Assembly: GCF_014200675.1 (NCBI RefSeq)
Contig: NZ_JACHCI010000032.1
Coordinates: forward strand, 1-49,492
Direction of reading: 5' to 3'
DNA: 49,492 nt
Source: Janthinobacterium saanense
GTDB taxonomy: Bacteria; Pseudomonadota; Gammaproteobacteria; Burkholderiales; Burkholderiaceae_D
The position numbers and the translations under genes were made by a program. Below are positions 23,432 to 33,044 of the stretch, in pieces; position 1 is the stretch's first letter, and the number at the start of each line of letters is the position of its first letter. Below the pieces are notes generated by a model that had not been told where the DNA came from, made no database searches, and saw only the letters and a list, made by a program, of their open reading frames with translations.

Positions 23432-24832
23432 TTAGTTGAGCATGGGCGCGGTAGGCCGCACGCCCAGGTAGAGCACGGCGCGCAGGCCTGGTTGATTGTC
23501 TTGCAGTTCCAGCGTGCCGCAATGCAGGCGCGCCACCGAGGACACCAGCGCCAGGCCCAGTCCCACGCCTGGCGTGCCGCGGCTGCTGTCGCTGCGGTAG
23601 AAGCGCTCCACCACGCGCGCCCGTTCGTGTTCGGGCACGCCGGGGCCATTGTCGGCCACTGTCAGTTGTATCAATTGCTCATTGCAGCGCTGGGCCGTGA
23701 TGGCGATACGGCCCTGGGCCGGCGCATATTTCAGCGCGTTTTCCACCAGGTTGCCCAAGGCTTGCGCCAGCAGCAGCGGGTCGCCTTCCGTGTGCAGCAT
23801 GCCGCGTGGTTCGAACGTGAGGCTGATTTCATTCAATTCAGCCACCGGCAGATAAAACTCCGCCACTTCGGCTGTCAGGCGCGCCAGGTCGACGGGGACG
23901 AAGCCGCCACGTCGCGTTCCGCTATCGATTTCGGCCAGGCGCAGCAGCGCGTTGAAGATGGCCATCACGCGGTCCACATCGTTGATGGCGGCGTCAATCT
24001 CGGCATAGGTTTCCGCTTCCGGCGGGCGCGTGACGGACAATTCTTCCAGCCGCGTGCGCAGTTCCGTCAGCGGCGTGCGCAAGTCGTGCGCAATTGAATT
24101 CGAGACATCCTGCACGCTGTGCACCAGGTGTTCAATCTGGTCCAGCATGCCGTTGACCGTATGGGTCAGCATTTCCAGGTCGTCGCCCTGGCTGGGGGCG
24201 GGCAGGCGCTGTGACAGTTTGCCGGCGATGATGGCGGTAGTCGTCTGGCTGATGCCGTCTACCTTGCTCAGCATCACGCGCCGTATCAGCAGGGCGCCCA
24301 GCACGGCCACCATCAGCACGGTGGCGGCGCAGCCCAGCAAGCCATAGATAAAGATGGCTTCCAGGTTTTCAAAACGGTTCAAGCTGCTGGCAATCAGGAG
24401 CCGATAGCCGCCTGGCAAGACACCATTCGTCAATTCCACATTCTGATACTGGCCATAGATCATGATGCGCTTGGCGCAGGGCTGGCTATTGCCGTGAACG
24501 TTGACGGGCCATTCATCAAGGTTGCCGGCCAGTTTCTTGCCGTCCGGCCCGATCAGCAGCATCAGCTTGCCCACGCCCTGGTAGGAAGTACCTGTTTGCG
24601 CATTGATGGCGGCGGCCAGCGCTTCGGGGCCATTGCGCAGGTAGAGCTGGTGCAAGCGATGGGTGTCCGATTGCAGCAGCTCCGTGCGCACCTGTTCCAC
24701 GTTGGTGCTCCAGCTGAACCACAGTGGGCCGGCGAACATGGCCAGCACGATCAGGCTGACGGCCACGTAGCCGATGGCCAGGGTGCGCGCGGAAAAGCCG
24801 GGCAGGCTCAGGCGGGGCAATAGTTTAGGCAT
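23432..24832 (-). CDS. Sensor histidine kinase of the efflux-linked two-component system
   Basis: The 466-residue kinase has two transmembrane helices (about residues 17-38 and 160-185) flanking a periplasmic sensor region of some 120 residues, then a HAMP linker. The phospho-acceptor box is SIAHDLRTPLTELRTRL. The ATP-binding domain has the N box NLVENALKYAP and the G boxes DNGPGVP and GVGLGLALV. It should phosphorylate the response regulator encoded directly upstream, with which it overlaps by eight bases. It is the last gene of a minus-strand unit headed by an RND efflux pump, so it probably senses a pump substrate or envelope stress. The signal is not known. Confidence 0.95.
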   Translation of the reverse strand: MPKLLPRLSLPGFSARTLAIGYVAVSLIVLAMFAGPLWFSWSTNVEQVRTELLQSDTHRLHQLYLRNGPEALAAAINAQTGTSYQGVGKLMLLIGPDGKKLAGNLDEWPVNVHGNSQPCAKRIMIYGQYQNVELTNGVLPGGYRLLIASSLNRFENLEAIFIYGLLGCAATVLMVAVLGALLIRRVMLSKVDGISQTTTAIIAGKLSQRLPAPSQGDDLEMLTHTVNGMLDQIEHLVHSVQDVSNSIAHDLRTPLTELRTRLEELSVTRPPEAETYAEIDAAINDVDRVMAIFNALLRLAEIDSGTRRGGFVPVDLARLTAEVAEFYLPVAELNEISLTFEPRGMLHTEGDPLLLAQALGNLVENALKYAPAQGRIAITAQRCNEQLIQLTVADNGPGVPEHERARVVERFYRSDSSRGTPGVGLGLALVSSVARLHCGTLELQDNQPGLRAVLYLGVRPTAPMLN

Positions 24833-25505
24833 GGTCGCTCAGCATATAGCCGGCGCTGCGCACGGTGCGCAGCAGCTGGGTGGGAAAGCCGGCATCGATC
24901 TTTTGACGCAGCTTGCTGATATGCACGTCGATCACATTGGTTTGCGGGTCGAAATGGTAATCCCACACGTTTTCCAGCAGCATGGTGCGGGTCACTACCT
25001 GGTTGGCATGGCGCAGCAGATACTCCAGCAGCTTGAATTCGCGTGGCTGCAGGGTCAGCTGGCGGCCGTCCCGCATGACCTTGTGGGTCAGCAAGTCGAT
25101 CGTCAGGCCGCCCAGCGACAAGCTCGTTTCCACGCTTTTTTCCTGCGAGCGGCGCAGCAGCGCATCGAGGCGGGCCAGCAGTTCTCCAAAGGCAAAGGGC
25201 TTGATCAGATAATCGTCGCCGCCGCTCTTCAAGCCGCGGATACGGTCATCCACGCCATCGAGGGCGCTGAGGATCAGGATGGGCACGCGGTTGCCGCTCT
25301 TGCGCAGCGTTTCCACGATCACCAGCCCATCTATGCCTCCCGGCAACAGCCGGTCCATGATGATGGCGTCATAGGTGGCGCTGACGGCGTGGTACATGCC
25401 GTCGCGGCCATTATCGGCATGGTCGACGGTGTGTCCCGCCTCACTCAAGCCCTTGATGACGAAACGCGAAACGCGTTCGTTGTCTTCCACTAAGAGTAAT
25501 TTCAC
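24825..25505 (-). CDS. OmpR/PhoB-family response regulator of the efflux operon
   Basis: The 226-residue regulator has a receiver domain with the acidic pocket LLVEDNE and the phospho-acceptor D51 (IIMDRLLPGG), a conserved lysine in LIKPFAFGELLARL, and a C-terminal winged-helix DNA-binding domain (LTLQPREFKLLEYLL...VDVHISKLRQKI-type; here IDVHISKLRQKI). The loop after D51 has one extra glycine (PGGIDG instead of PGMDG). The gene sits between the outer-membrane channel gene (17 bases upstream) and the kinase. It is likely to control the whole unit. Confidence 0.95.
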   Translation of the reverse strand: MKLLLVEDNERVSRFVIKGLSEAGHTVDHADNGRDGMYHAVSATYDAIIMDRLLPGGIDGLVIVETLRKSGNRVPILILSALDGVDDRIRGLKSGGDDYLIKPFAFGELLARLDALLRRSQEKSVETSLSLGGLTIDLLTHKVMRDGRQLTLQPREFKLLEYLLRHANQVVTRTMLLENVWDYHFDPQTNVIDVHISKLRQKIDAGFPTQLLRTVRSAGYMLSDHA

Positions 25506-25522
25506 TGCCAGCCTCGTCTTGA

Positions 25523-26956
25523 TCAGGTCGCGCTATGCTCGCGCCAGCCACCGCCCAGTGCCCGGTACAGCTCCAGCATGCTGTTCCAGCGGTTCAGGCG
25601 CGCCGTTACGAGCGCGGTTTGCGCATTGTACAGGTCAGTCTTTGCGCTCAGTACGCTCAGATAGTCATCGATACCATTGTTGTAACGCAACTCGGCCAGG
25701 ACCAGACGGCGTTGCTGGGTATCGCTGTATTGCTGGCGCGATTCCAGTTCCTTGTCATAGGTGCCACGCGCGGCCAGGCCGTCGGCCACTTCGCGGAAAG
25801 CTGACTGTACACTTTTCTGGTATTGCGCGACGCCTATATCCTTGCCGATGCGCGCCGCGTCCAGATTGGCCTGGTTGGCGCCGCCGTCGAACAGGGGCAG
25901 CAGCAATTGCGGCGCAAACGTCCAGGCGCCCGAGCCAGCCTGGAACAGGCTGCCCAGCCCGGAACTGGCCGTGCCGGCCGCCGCCGTCAGGGTGATGCGC
26001 GGGAAGAAGGCGGCCCGCGCCGCGCCGATATGCGCGTTTTCGGCCCGCAGCTGTGCTTCGGCCTGCTGCACGTCAGGGCGGCGCAGCAGCAGGTCGGAAG
26101 GCAGGCCGGCCGGCACGTCGGCCATCAGGGTCAGCTGGCGCAGCGGCACGGCGGCTGGCAAGTCGGCCGGCAGGGCTTGGCCCAGCAGCAGCACCAGCGC
26201 GTTTTCCGCTTGCGCCTTCAAGCGCGTCTGCGCGGTCTGGTTCGCTTGCGCCTGCTGCAAGATGCCCAGCGCCAGGGTGGCGTCGATTTCCGAACCGCTG
26301 CCCGTGTCATAGCGCAGCTTGTTGATGCGCCACGATTCCTGCGCCGCCGCCACCGTCGAATCGCTGACGGCCAGCTGTTCGCCGGCGGCCAGCCAGGTCA
26401 GGTATTGCTCGCTCACTTGCGCCACCAGCGTGATTTGCACTGCCTGGCGTGCATAGGATGTCGCCAGGTATTGCTCGCGCGCTTCGTCGCTCAGGCTTTG
26501 CAGACGGCCAAAGAAATCGGCTTCCCACGAGGCCGACAAGCCCACGCTTTGCGTATGTAGCGGAGCATGGTTGCGGTTGGCGTCGTCGCTGCTGGACGAA
26601 TTGTTCTTGCTGTCGCTGCTGCCGGCCGCCAAGCCCACTTGCGGCACCAGGGCGGCGCGCTGCAATTGCAGCTGCGCCCGCGCCTGTTCCACGCGCAGCA
26701 TGGCCACGCGCAGGTCACGGTTGTTTTCCAGCGCGATGCCGACCAGGCGGCGTAGCGCAGGATCGCCTAAAAACTCGGCCCAGCCGGTGTCGGCTGCTGC
26801 CGTCGTGTTGCTTGTTGCGCCGGCGCCTGGGTAGGCGTTACCGGCCGGGTAGGCCGCCTGCGCCGTCGTATCAGGACGCACATACGGTTCCTGCAGGCTG
26901 CAGCCAGCCAGCAGGGCGGCGCTGACGGCGGCCGCGATGGTTTTCAGATAAGTCAT
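25523..26956 (-). CDS. RND efflux outer-membrane lipoprotein (NodT/OprM type)
   Basis: The 477-residue TolC-like channel has a lipoprotein signal with lipobox LLAGC (C19), followed by the family pattern SLQEPYVRP. Two repeats of the outer-membrane efflux domain follow, with features such as WEADFFGRL, LRRPDVQQAEAQLRAENAHIGAARAAFFPRITLTAA and the C-terminal VLSAKTDLYNAQTALVTARLNRWNSMLELYRALGGGW segments in abbreviated form. It provides the outer-membrane exit duct for the pump. Its start overlaps the end of the RND permease gene by four bases. Confidence 0.95.
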   Translation of the reverse strand: MTYLKTIAAAVSAALLAGCSLQEPYVRPDTTAQAAYPAGNAYPGAGATSNTTAAADTGWAEFLGDPALRRLVGIALENNRDLRVAMLRVEQARAQLQLQRAALVPQVGLAAGSSDSKNNSSSSDDANRNHAPLHTQSVGLSASWEADFFGRLQSLSDEAREQYLATSYARQAVQITLVAQVSEQYLTWLAAGEQLAVSDSTVAAAQESWRINKLRYDTGSGSEIDATLALGILQQAQANQTAQTRLKAQAENALVLLLGQALPADLPAAVPLRQLTLMADVPAGLPSDLLLRRPDVQQAEAQLRAENAHIGAARAAFFPRITLTAAAGTASSGLGSLFQAGSGAWTFAPQLLLPLFDGGANQANLDAARIGKDIGVAQYQKSVQSAFREVADGLAARGTYDKELESRQQYSDTQQRRLVLAELRYNNGIDDYLSVLSAKTDLYNAQTALVTARLNRWNSMLELYRALGGGWREHSAT

Positions 26957-29900
26957 TGCGGTGCTCCTTCGACGGCGGGTGCGGCTGGTGCGCTGTGTGT
27001 CTCGGCAGTCTTTTTGGACTTGCCTGCCACCAATACATAAAACATGGGAATCATGAAGGTCGCCAGGAAGGTCGCGCTCAGCATGCCGCCGATCACGCCG
27101 ATGCCCAGTGCTTTCTGGCTGGCCGCGCCAGCGCCGGTGGCCAGCGCCAGTGGCAGCACACCGAGCACGAAGGCCATCGAGGTCATGATAATCGGGCGCA
27201 GACGCAGTTTGGCTGCCTGCATGGCGGCCGTCAGCGAGGTAGCGCCATGCTCTTGCAATTCACGCGCAAATTCCACGATCAGGATCGCGTTCTTGGCCGA
27301 CAGGCCGATGGTGGTCAACAGGCCAACCTGGAAGTACACATCGTTCTGCATGCCGAACAGGCTGGCGGCGCCCAGTGCACCGAGCACGCCAATCGGCACC
27401 ACCAGGATCACGGACAGCGGCACCGACCAGCTCTCATACAGCGCTGCCAGGCTCAAAAACACCACCAGGATGGACAGGCCGTACAGCAGCGGCGCTTGCG
27501 CACCGGCTTGCGATTCCTGCAGCGAAATGCCGCTCCACTCGTAGCCTATGCCCGGTGGCAATTGCTGCGCCAGCCGTTCCATCGCGATCATGGCCTGGCC
27601 GGTACTCTTGCCAACTGCCGGTTTGCCCAGGATTTCTGCCGATTCCACGCCGTTGTAACGCTGCATGGCCGGTGCGCCCCACGACCAGACGGCGGTGGCA
27701 AATGCCGAGAATGGCACCATATCGCCCTGCTTGTTGCGTACATACAGCAGTTTCAGATCATCAGGATTCATGCGGTATTGCGCATCAGCCTGTACATACA
27801 CGCGCTTGATGCGGCTATCGACGTCGAAGAAGTTATTGATGTACTTCGAACCCCAGGCGGTCGAGAAAGTCTGATCGATATCGGTCAGCGAAACGCCCAG
27901 TGCGGCCGCTTTCTCATGGTCGATGTCGATCTTGTAGGTCGGATTGTCGGCCAGGCCCGTGTAGCGCACTTGCAGCAGGTCCGGGTCCTTGCGGGCCAGT
28001 TCGAGCAACTGGTCGCGCGCCTTGGCCAGCGCATCGTGGCCCAGGTTGCCGCGGTCCTGCAACTGGAAGTCGAAACCGGATGCAGAGCCCAGGCTGCGGA
28101 TAGGCGGTGGTTCGATCGGTGTGATCAGGGCGCCCTGATAGTTGGCGTAGTGGGCGGCGACGCGTGCGCTGAGGGCAGCGACCGACAGTTTTTCGCCCTT
28201 GCGCTCATCCCAGGGACGCAAATGCAGGAACAAACGGCCCAGGTTCTGGCCGCGGCCGTTCGAGTTCGCACCGTTGATGGTCACCGTGGCATCGACCATC
28301 GCGCCCTCGTTTTTCAGCAGGTAGCTGCTCACTTCATCGAGCACGGCGCCCGTATGTTCCTGGGTGCTGCCGGCCGGCGTCTGCACCTGCACGAACATAT
28401 AACCCTGGTCTTCGTTCGGCAGGAAGCCGCTAGGCAGATGCAGGAACAGGGCGATCACCACGCCGATGATGGCCAGGTACAGCACCAGCCACACGCGCTT
28501 GTTGCGCACGATGCTGGCCACGCCGCCCAGGTAGCCATCGCGGCGGGCGTCGAAGGAACGGTTGAACCAGCCAAAGAAGCCGCCTTTTTCATAGTGCTCC
28601 GGATCAGGGCGCTTGAGCAGCATGGCGCACAGGGCCGGCGTCAGGGTCAGCGCCACAAACACCGACAGCAGCATCGAGGCGACGATGGTGAGCGAGAATT
28701 CGCGGTAGATGGCGCCTACGGTGCCGCTGGAGAAAGCCACTGGCACGAACACGGCGCACAGCACCAGTGCCACGCCGATCAGCGCGCTGCTGATCTGGCC
28801 CATGGCTTTTTGCGTGGCCTCGAATGGCGGCAAGCCGTCTTCGTGCATCACCCGCTCGACGTTTTCCACCACCACGATGGCGTCATCGACCAGCAAGCCG
28901 ATCGCCAGCACCAGGCCGAACATCGACAGGGTATTGATGGTAAAGCCCATTGCCGACATGATGCCGAACGTACCGAGCAATACCACCGGCACGGTGATCG
29001 AGGGGATCAGGGTGGCGCGCACGTTTTGCAGGAACAGATACATCACCAGGAACACCAGCACGATACCTTCGATGAGGGTTTTCACCACTTCTTCGATGGA
29101 TACCTTGATGAAGGGCGTCACATCGTTCGGATACACGACGCGCAAGCCATGCGGGAAAAAGCGTGACAGTTCTGCCAGGCGCGAACGCACCACATCGGCC
29201 GTGGCCAGGGCATTGGCGCCCGGCGCGAGCTGAATACCCAGGGCGGACGCGCTCTTGCCTTTGTAGCGCACGTCGGCATTGTAGTTTTCAGGTCCCAGCG
29301 CGATGCGGGCTACGTCGGACAGGCGCACGCGCGAGCCGTCAGCTTGCACTTTCAGCAGGATGCGGCCGAATTGGTCCGGCGTGCGCAGCAGGGTTGCTTC
29401 GCTGATGGTGGCGCTCAGTTGCTGGCCTTGCACGGATGGCGTGCCACCCAGCTGGCCGCCGGAAATCTGCACGTTTTGCGCAGCGATGGCCTGGTTCACA
29501 TCAATAGGCGTCAAGCCGTAGCTGGTCAGCTTGACCGGGTCGAGCCAGATGCGCATGGCGAACTGGGTACCGAACAGTGTCAGGCTGCCCACGCCAGGCA
29601 GGCGGCTGATCGGGTCTTGCACGTTCGAGGCCACATAGTTGGCGATGTCGAACTTGGTCATGCTGTTGTCGTCGGAAACAAAGCCGGCCACGATCAGGAA
29701 ATCGTTGGTGGACTTGCTCACGCGCAAGCCGGTTTGCTGCACTTCGGCCGGCAGGCGCGAAGTCGCCACCTGCAGCTTGTTTTGCACCTGGACCTGGGCG
29801 ATGTCCGGATCGGTGCCCGGCGCGAAGGTCATGGTGGTGGTCGACTGGCCGGTGTCATCGCTGATCGACGACATATACAGCAGGTTGTCGATGCCGCTCA

Positions 29901-30105
29901 TTTGCTGCTCGATGACCTGGATCACCGTGTTTTGCATGGTTTCTGCGGAGGCGCCAGGGAAGGTGGCGGCGATCTGCACTACCGGCGGCGAGACGGGAGG
30001 GAATTGCTCGACCGGCAGCTTGAAGACGGCGATGCCGCCGACCAGCATCAGGATCAGCGACAGGACGATGGCGAAAATGGGGCGGCGTATAAAGAAACGT
30101 GACAT
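26953..30105 (-). CDS. RND multidrug efflux permease, HAE1 (AcrB/MexB) family
   Basis: The 1050-residue inner-membrane proton/drug antiporter has 12 transmembrane helices and two large periplasmic loops. It begins MSRFFIRRPIFAIVLSL and shows the family motifs GLLVDDAIVVVENVERVM, with the membrane aspartates of the proton relay, and GASAETMQNTVIQVIEQQM in the porter domain. The length is standard for HAE1. Substrate range cannot be predicted from the sequence. It is ten bases downstream of the adaptor gene and overlaps the channel gene, so it forms a complete tripartite pump. Confidence 0.97.
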   Translation of the reverse strand: MSRFFIRRPIFAIVLSLILMLVGGIAVFKLPVEQFPPVSPPVVQIAATFPGASAETMQNTVIQVIEQQMSGIDNLLYMSSISDDTGQSTTTMTFAPGTDPDIAQVQVQNKLQVATSRLPAEVQQTGLRVSKSTNDFLIVAGFVSDDNSMTKFDIANYVASNVQDPISRLPGVGSLTLFGTQFAMRIWLDPVKLTSYGLTPIDVNQAIAAQNVQISGGQLGGTPSVQGQQLSATISEATLLRTPDQFGRILLKVQADGSRVRLSDVARIALGPENYNADVRYKGKSASALGIQLAPGANALATADVVRSRLAELSRFFPHGLRVVYPNDVTPFIKVSIEEVVKTLIEGIVLVFLVMYLFLQNVRATLIPSITVPVVLLGTFGIMSAMGFTINTLSMFGLVLAIGLLVDDAIVVVENVERVMHEDGLPPFEATQKAMGQISSALIGVALVLCAVFVPVAFSSGTVGAIYREFSLTIVASMLLSVFVALTLTPALCAMLLKRPDPEHYEKGGFFGWFNRSFDARRDGYLGGVASIVRNKRVWLVLYLAIIGVVIALFLHLPSGFLPNEDQGYMFVQVQTPAGSTQEHTGAVLDEVSSYLLKNEGAMVDATVTINGANSNGRGQNLGRLFLHLRPWDERKGEKLSVAALSARVAAHYANYQGALITPIEPPPIRSLGSASGFDFQLQDRGNLGHDALAKARDQLLELARKDPDLLQVRYTGLADNPTYKIDIDHEKAAALGVSLTDIDQTFSTAWGSKYINNFFDVDSRIKRVYVQADAQYRMNPDDLKLLYVRNKQGDMVPFSAFATAVWSWGAPAMQRYNGVESAEILGKPAVGKSTGQAMIAMERLAQQLPPGIGYEWSGISLQESQAGAQAPLLYGLSILVVFLSLAALYESWSVPLSVILVVPIGVLGALGAASLFGMQNDVYFQVGLLTTIGLSAKNAILIVEFARELQEHGATSLTAAMQAAKLRLRPIIMTSMAFVLGVLPLALATGAGAASQKALGIGVIGGMLSATFLATFMIPMFYVLVAGKSKKTAETHSAPAAPAVEGAPQ

Positions 30106-30115
30106 GGTGCCAGCC

Positions 30116-31285
30116 TTATTTCTGCGCCAGCGCTGCCGCTGGAGCTGTTGTGGCCGCTTCAGGCATTACCTTGACGGCAACGCCAGGCACCAGTTTTTGC
30201 GTGCCGCCGATGATCACGCGTTCGCCATCTTTCAAACCGCTCTCGACCAGCCACTGGCCGTGCAGCAAGGTGTTGGCCACCACGGTGCGCACCTCCGCCT
30301 TGCCCTCGGCATTGGCCAGCATCACGGTGGCCTGGCCTTGCGGGTCGCGCGTGACGGACGAGGCAGGAATTTGCATGACATTTTGCTGCAAGCCCTGGCC
30401 CACTTCGGCGCGCACGAACATGCCTGGCAACAGCAGGTGTTCCGGATTCGGGAAGCGCGCGCGCAGGGTCACCGAACCGGTGGCCGGGTTGACGGTCACG
30501 CCGGAAAACTCCAGGGTGCCCTTGTGGGCGTAGGTACTGCCATTTTCCAGGGTCAGGTTCACTTCCGCCTGCTCTGCACCGTTAGCCTTCAAACGTCCCG
30601 AAACGAGTGCATCGCGCAGCGCCAGGCCTTCGGCCGACGATTGCTGCACGTCCACGTACATCGGGTCGATCTGCTGCACCGTGGTCAGCAAGGTAGCGAC
30701 GCCGCCCTGCACATAGCCGCCCTGCGTCACTTGCGACACGCTGCTGCGCCCGGCAATTGGCGACACCACGCTGGTGTAGCCCAGGTTGATGCGGGCGGTG
30801 GTGGTGGCAGCTTTCGCGGCGGCCACGTCGGCAGCCGATTGCAGCTGCGCCGCCAGCGCGTTGTCATACGCCTGCTGGCTAATGGCGTTGCCCTTGATCA
30901 GCACCTTGTAGCGCGTCAGCTGGGCATCGTTGGTAGCCAGGTTGGCCTCGGCCTTTTGCAGCGCTGCTTCGGCGCTGGCCAGGGTGGCGCGGTAGGGGGC
31001 AGGGTCGATCTGGTACAGCGCCTGGCCGGCGCGCACATCGGCGCCTTCCGTATAGCTGCGCTGCAAGACCACGCCATCGACGCGGGCGCGCACTTCGGCG
31101 ATCAGGAAAGGGGCAGTACGGCCCGGTAATTCTACGCTGAGCGGCACGGCGCCATGGTGCACCGTCAACACGGTCACTTCTGGCGTGGTGCTGGTCGCAT
31201 TTTTCGGGGCAGGGCTGCAGGCTGCCAGCGCGGTCAGGCACAGGCAGGGAACAAGGGCGGGGCGAAGGCGGAGCAAGGCAGGCAT
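30116..31285 (-). CDS. RND efflux periplasmic adaptor lipoprotein (AcrA/MexA family)
   Basis: The 389-residue membrane fusion protein has a lipoprotein signal (lipobox LAAC, C23) and then the order lipoyl half-motif (AEVRARVDGVVLQRSYTEGADV), alpha-hairpin (about residues 95-160), second lipoyl half (VVSPIAGRSSVSQVTQGGYV) and beta-barrel. It bridges the RND permease and the outer-membrane channel. As the first gene of the five-gene minus-strand unit, its upstream region (31286-31501) should hold the promoter. That region carries a direct repeat TTGCATTG at 31324-31331 and 31363-31370, 39 bases apart. Confidence 0.95.
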   Translation of the reverse strand: MPALLRLRPALVPCLCLTALAACSPAPKNATSTTPEVTVLTVHHGAVPLSVELPGRTAPFLIAEVRARVDGVVLQRSYTEGADVRAGQALYQIDPAPYRATLASAEAALQKAEANLATNDAQLTRYKVLIKGNAISQQAYDNALAAQLQSAADVAAAKAATTTARINLGYTSVVSPIAGRSSVSQVTQGGYVQGGVATLLTTVQQIDPMYVDVQQSSAEGLALRDALVSGRLKANGAEQAEVNLTLENGSTYAHKGTLEFSGVTVNPATGSVTLRARFPNPEHLLLPGMFVRAEVGQGLQQNVMQIPASSVTRDPQGQATVMLANAEGKAEVRTVVANTLLHGQWLVESGLKDGERVIIGGTQKLVPGVAVKVMPEAATTAPAAALAQK

Positions 31286-31501
31286 AGACGCGATTCCAGG
31301 GTCGTGTTGGTAACGGGATTTTGTTGCATTGCACTATGCCTGCACCCCGCTTACCCCAGCCTTTGCATTGGATTAAAGTTTTTTAATGTTTGACGGGCTT
31401 GCTTCGGCCTGCTGAACCATGCTCAGGAGATACTCATGCCATACTTGGCTTTACGGCAAACATGCCGAGACGATAAAGCTGGCTTTTTTACAGGAGAAAC
31501 C

Positions 31502-32683
31502 ATGTCCCGCACCACCCATTTATCTCGCTCCTTGCGCGCGACCGCCATCGCGGCCGCGCTGCTATCCCTGGCTTTGCCTGCCCACGCCGAACTGGCTGCC
31601 AGCGGCGAGCCACCGGCCGCGAAGCAGGCTTGGAAAGCCGTCACCGTGGCCGAGGGCGTGCGCCAGCCCTGGGGTATCGCCTGGCTGGGCGATGGCCGCG
31701 CGCTGGTGACCAGCAAGCAGGGCAGCCTGCATATCCTGAATGGCCAGCAATTCGAGGCCGTGCCGCTGGTCGGCATGCCGGCCGTGTTTGCGGGCGGGCA
31801 GGGTGGCTTGCTCGATATCGTGATTCATCCGCAAGATGCCGATAAAGCCAACCCAAGGGTCTACATGACGGTGTCGACCGGCACCAACGAGGCCAACCGC
31901 ACGACCCTGGTGCAAGGCGTGTTCGATGGCAAGCAGGTGACGGGTATCAAGACCCTGTTCAAGGTGGGTACCGACAAGAGCGGCGGCCAGCATTTCGGCT
32001 CGCGCCTGCTGTGGCTGCCGGACGGCACTTTGCTGATGAGCGTGGCCGATGGCGGCAATCCGCCGCTGCGCATAGGCGACCGCCTGGCGCGCGAGCAGGC
32101 GCAAAACCTGGCCACCCACCTCGGTTCCATCCTGCGCCTGACGGATGAGGGCAAGCCGGCGCCCGGCAATCCGCTGGCCGCAAAAGGCGCCGTGCCGGAA
32201 CTGTGGTCGATAGGTCATCGTAATGTGCAGGGCCTGGCGCGCGACCCTGTCTCGGGCCGTGTGTGGGCCACGGAACACGGCCCGCGTGGCGGCGATGAAT
32301 TGAATCTGATCGTCGCTGGCGGCAACTATGGCTGGCCTTTGCAGGGGTATGGCGCCGATTACCAGACGCATGAGCCGGTGGGCAAGCACGAAGTGGCCGG
32401 CATGATCAATCCGACCGTGGCCTGGGTGCCGTCGCCGGGACCGTCGGGCCTGGCGTTTTACACGGGTGACAAGATCCCCGCCTGGCGCGGCAGCGTGTTC
32501 AGCGGCGGCCTGGCCTCGAAGGATATCCGCCGGGTCGCGCTGGACGCCAAGGGTAATGTCATTGGGCAAGACAGGCTGGCCATCGGTGCACGTGTGCGCG
32601 ACGTCAGGCAGGGACCGGACGGTTATCTGTATGCCTTGACCGATGAAGAGAACGGCCGCTTGCTGCGCATTGTTGCCCAGTAG
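31502..32683 (+). CDS. PQQ-dependent sugar dehydrogenase, soluble (Asd) type
   Basis: The 393-residue protein has a signal peptide (cleavage after AHA, residue 29) and the six-bladed beta-propeller pattern of soluble quinoprotein glucose dehydrogenases: QPWGIAWLGDGRALVT, GGQHFGSRLLWLPDGTLL, EHGPRGGDELNLI and GNYGWPLQGYG. It oxidises aldose sugars or related compounds in the periplasm using PQQ. The ATG at 31502 follows a textbook AGGAG site (ACAGGAGAAACC); an upstream start at 31436 is rejected. An intrinsic terminator follows closely. No PQQ biosynthesis genes are in the window. Confidence 0.93.
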   Translation: MSRTTHLSRSLRATAIAAALLSLALPAHAELAASGEPPAAKQAWKAVTVAEGVRQPWGIAWLGDGRALVTSKQGSLHILNGQQFEAVPLVGMPAVFAGGQGGLLDIVIHPQDADKANPRVYMTVSTGTNEANRTTLVQGVFDGKQVTGIKTLFKVGTDKSGGQHFGSRLLWLPDGTLLMSVADGGNPPLRIGDRLAREQAQNLATHLGSILRLTDEGKPAPGNPLAAKGAVPELWSIGHRNVQGLARDPVSGRVWATEHGPRGGDELNLIVAGGNYGWPLQGYGADYQTHEPVGKHEVAGMINPTVAWVPSPGPSGLAFYTGDKIPAWRGSVFSGGLASKDIRRVALDAKGNVIGQDRLAIGARVRDVRQGPDGYLYALTDEENGRLLRIVAQ

Positions 32684-32692
32684 CCGCCCATG

Positions 32693-32722
32693 GGCGCCGT
32701 CTTCGCTTAAGATGGCGCCTTT
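32693..32722 (+). terminator. Intrinsic terminator after the sugar dehydrogenase
   Basis: GGCGCCGTCTT (32693-32703) and AAGATGGCGCC (32709-32719) form an 11-pair stem with one G-U pair and a five-base loop, followed by only three T. It lies ten bases after the stop codon. Confidence 0.6.
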
Positions 32723-32741
32723 GCGTGAAAGAGGTGGCGGC

Positions 32742-33044
32742 ATGGCCCGTGATACGTATGCATACCGGCAGGTGGCGGTGGAATCGCGCGAAGTAAGGGG
32801 TAAGGTGGAAATACGCCCCGTGCCGGGACAGGCGTTTTCGCCGGAACTGAACGTGCAGTGTTCGCGCCGCCTGGCCGACCTGGATAGGTATCCGCTGGGC
32901 AGCCGCTTTTTACTGTTTGCCAAGCTGACGGACCGCCTGGGCGGCCCGCCTTTTTTATACGCCTATCACGGCGACGCCGATGTGCCCATGACGACAGCCG
33001 AAGTCAAAAAATTCCTCGGCGAATTCAGGCGCGGCCGTATTTAA
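32742..33044 (+). CDS. Hypothetical protein (100 aa)
   Basis: The protein begins MARDTYAYRQVAVESREVRG; the ATG at 32742 has GAGGTGG about seven bases upstream. It is soluble, basic and has no signal peptide. Regular alternation of beta-type segments (VRGKVEIRPV, SRFLLFAKLTDR, PPFLYAYHG) suggests a small beta fold. I recognise no domain. The end overlaps the convergent MFS gene by four bases, so the two stop codons share TTAA. It starts just after a probable terminator, so it should have its own weak promoter or depend on read-through. Confidence 0.7.
   Translation: MARDTYAYRQVAVESREVRGKVEIRPVPGQAFSPELNVQCSRRLADLDRYPLGSRFLLFAKLTDRLGGPPFLYAYHGDADVPMTTAEVKKFLGEFRRGRI

Noticed and set aside
26956..29166. 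736-codon open frame opposite the RND permease gene
   Set aside because: Antisense shadow of a clear HAE1 permease; the composition is His/Gln/Arg-rich and there is no start signal.
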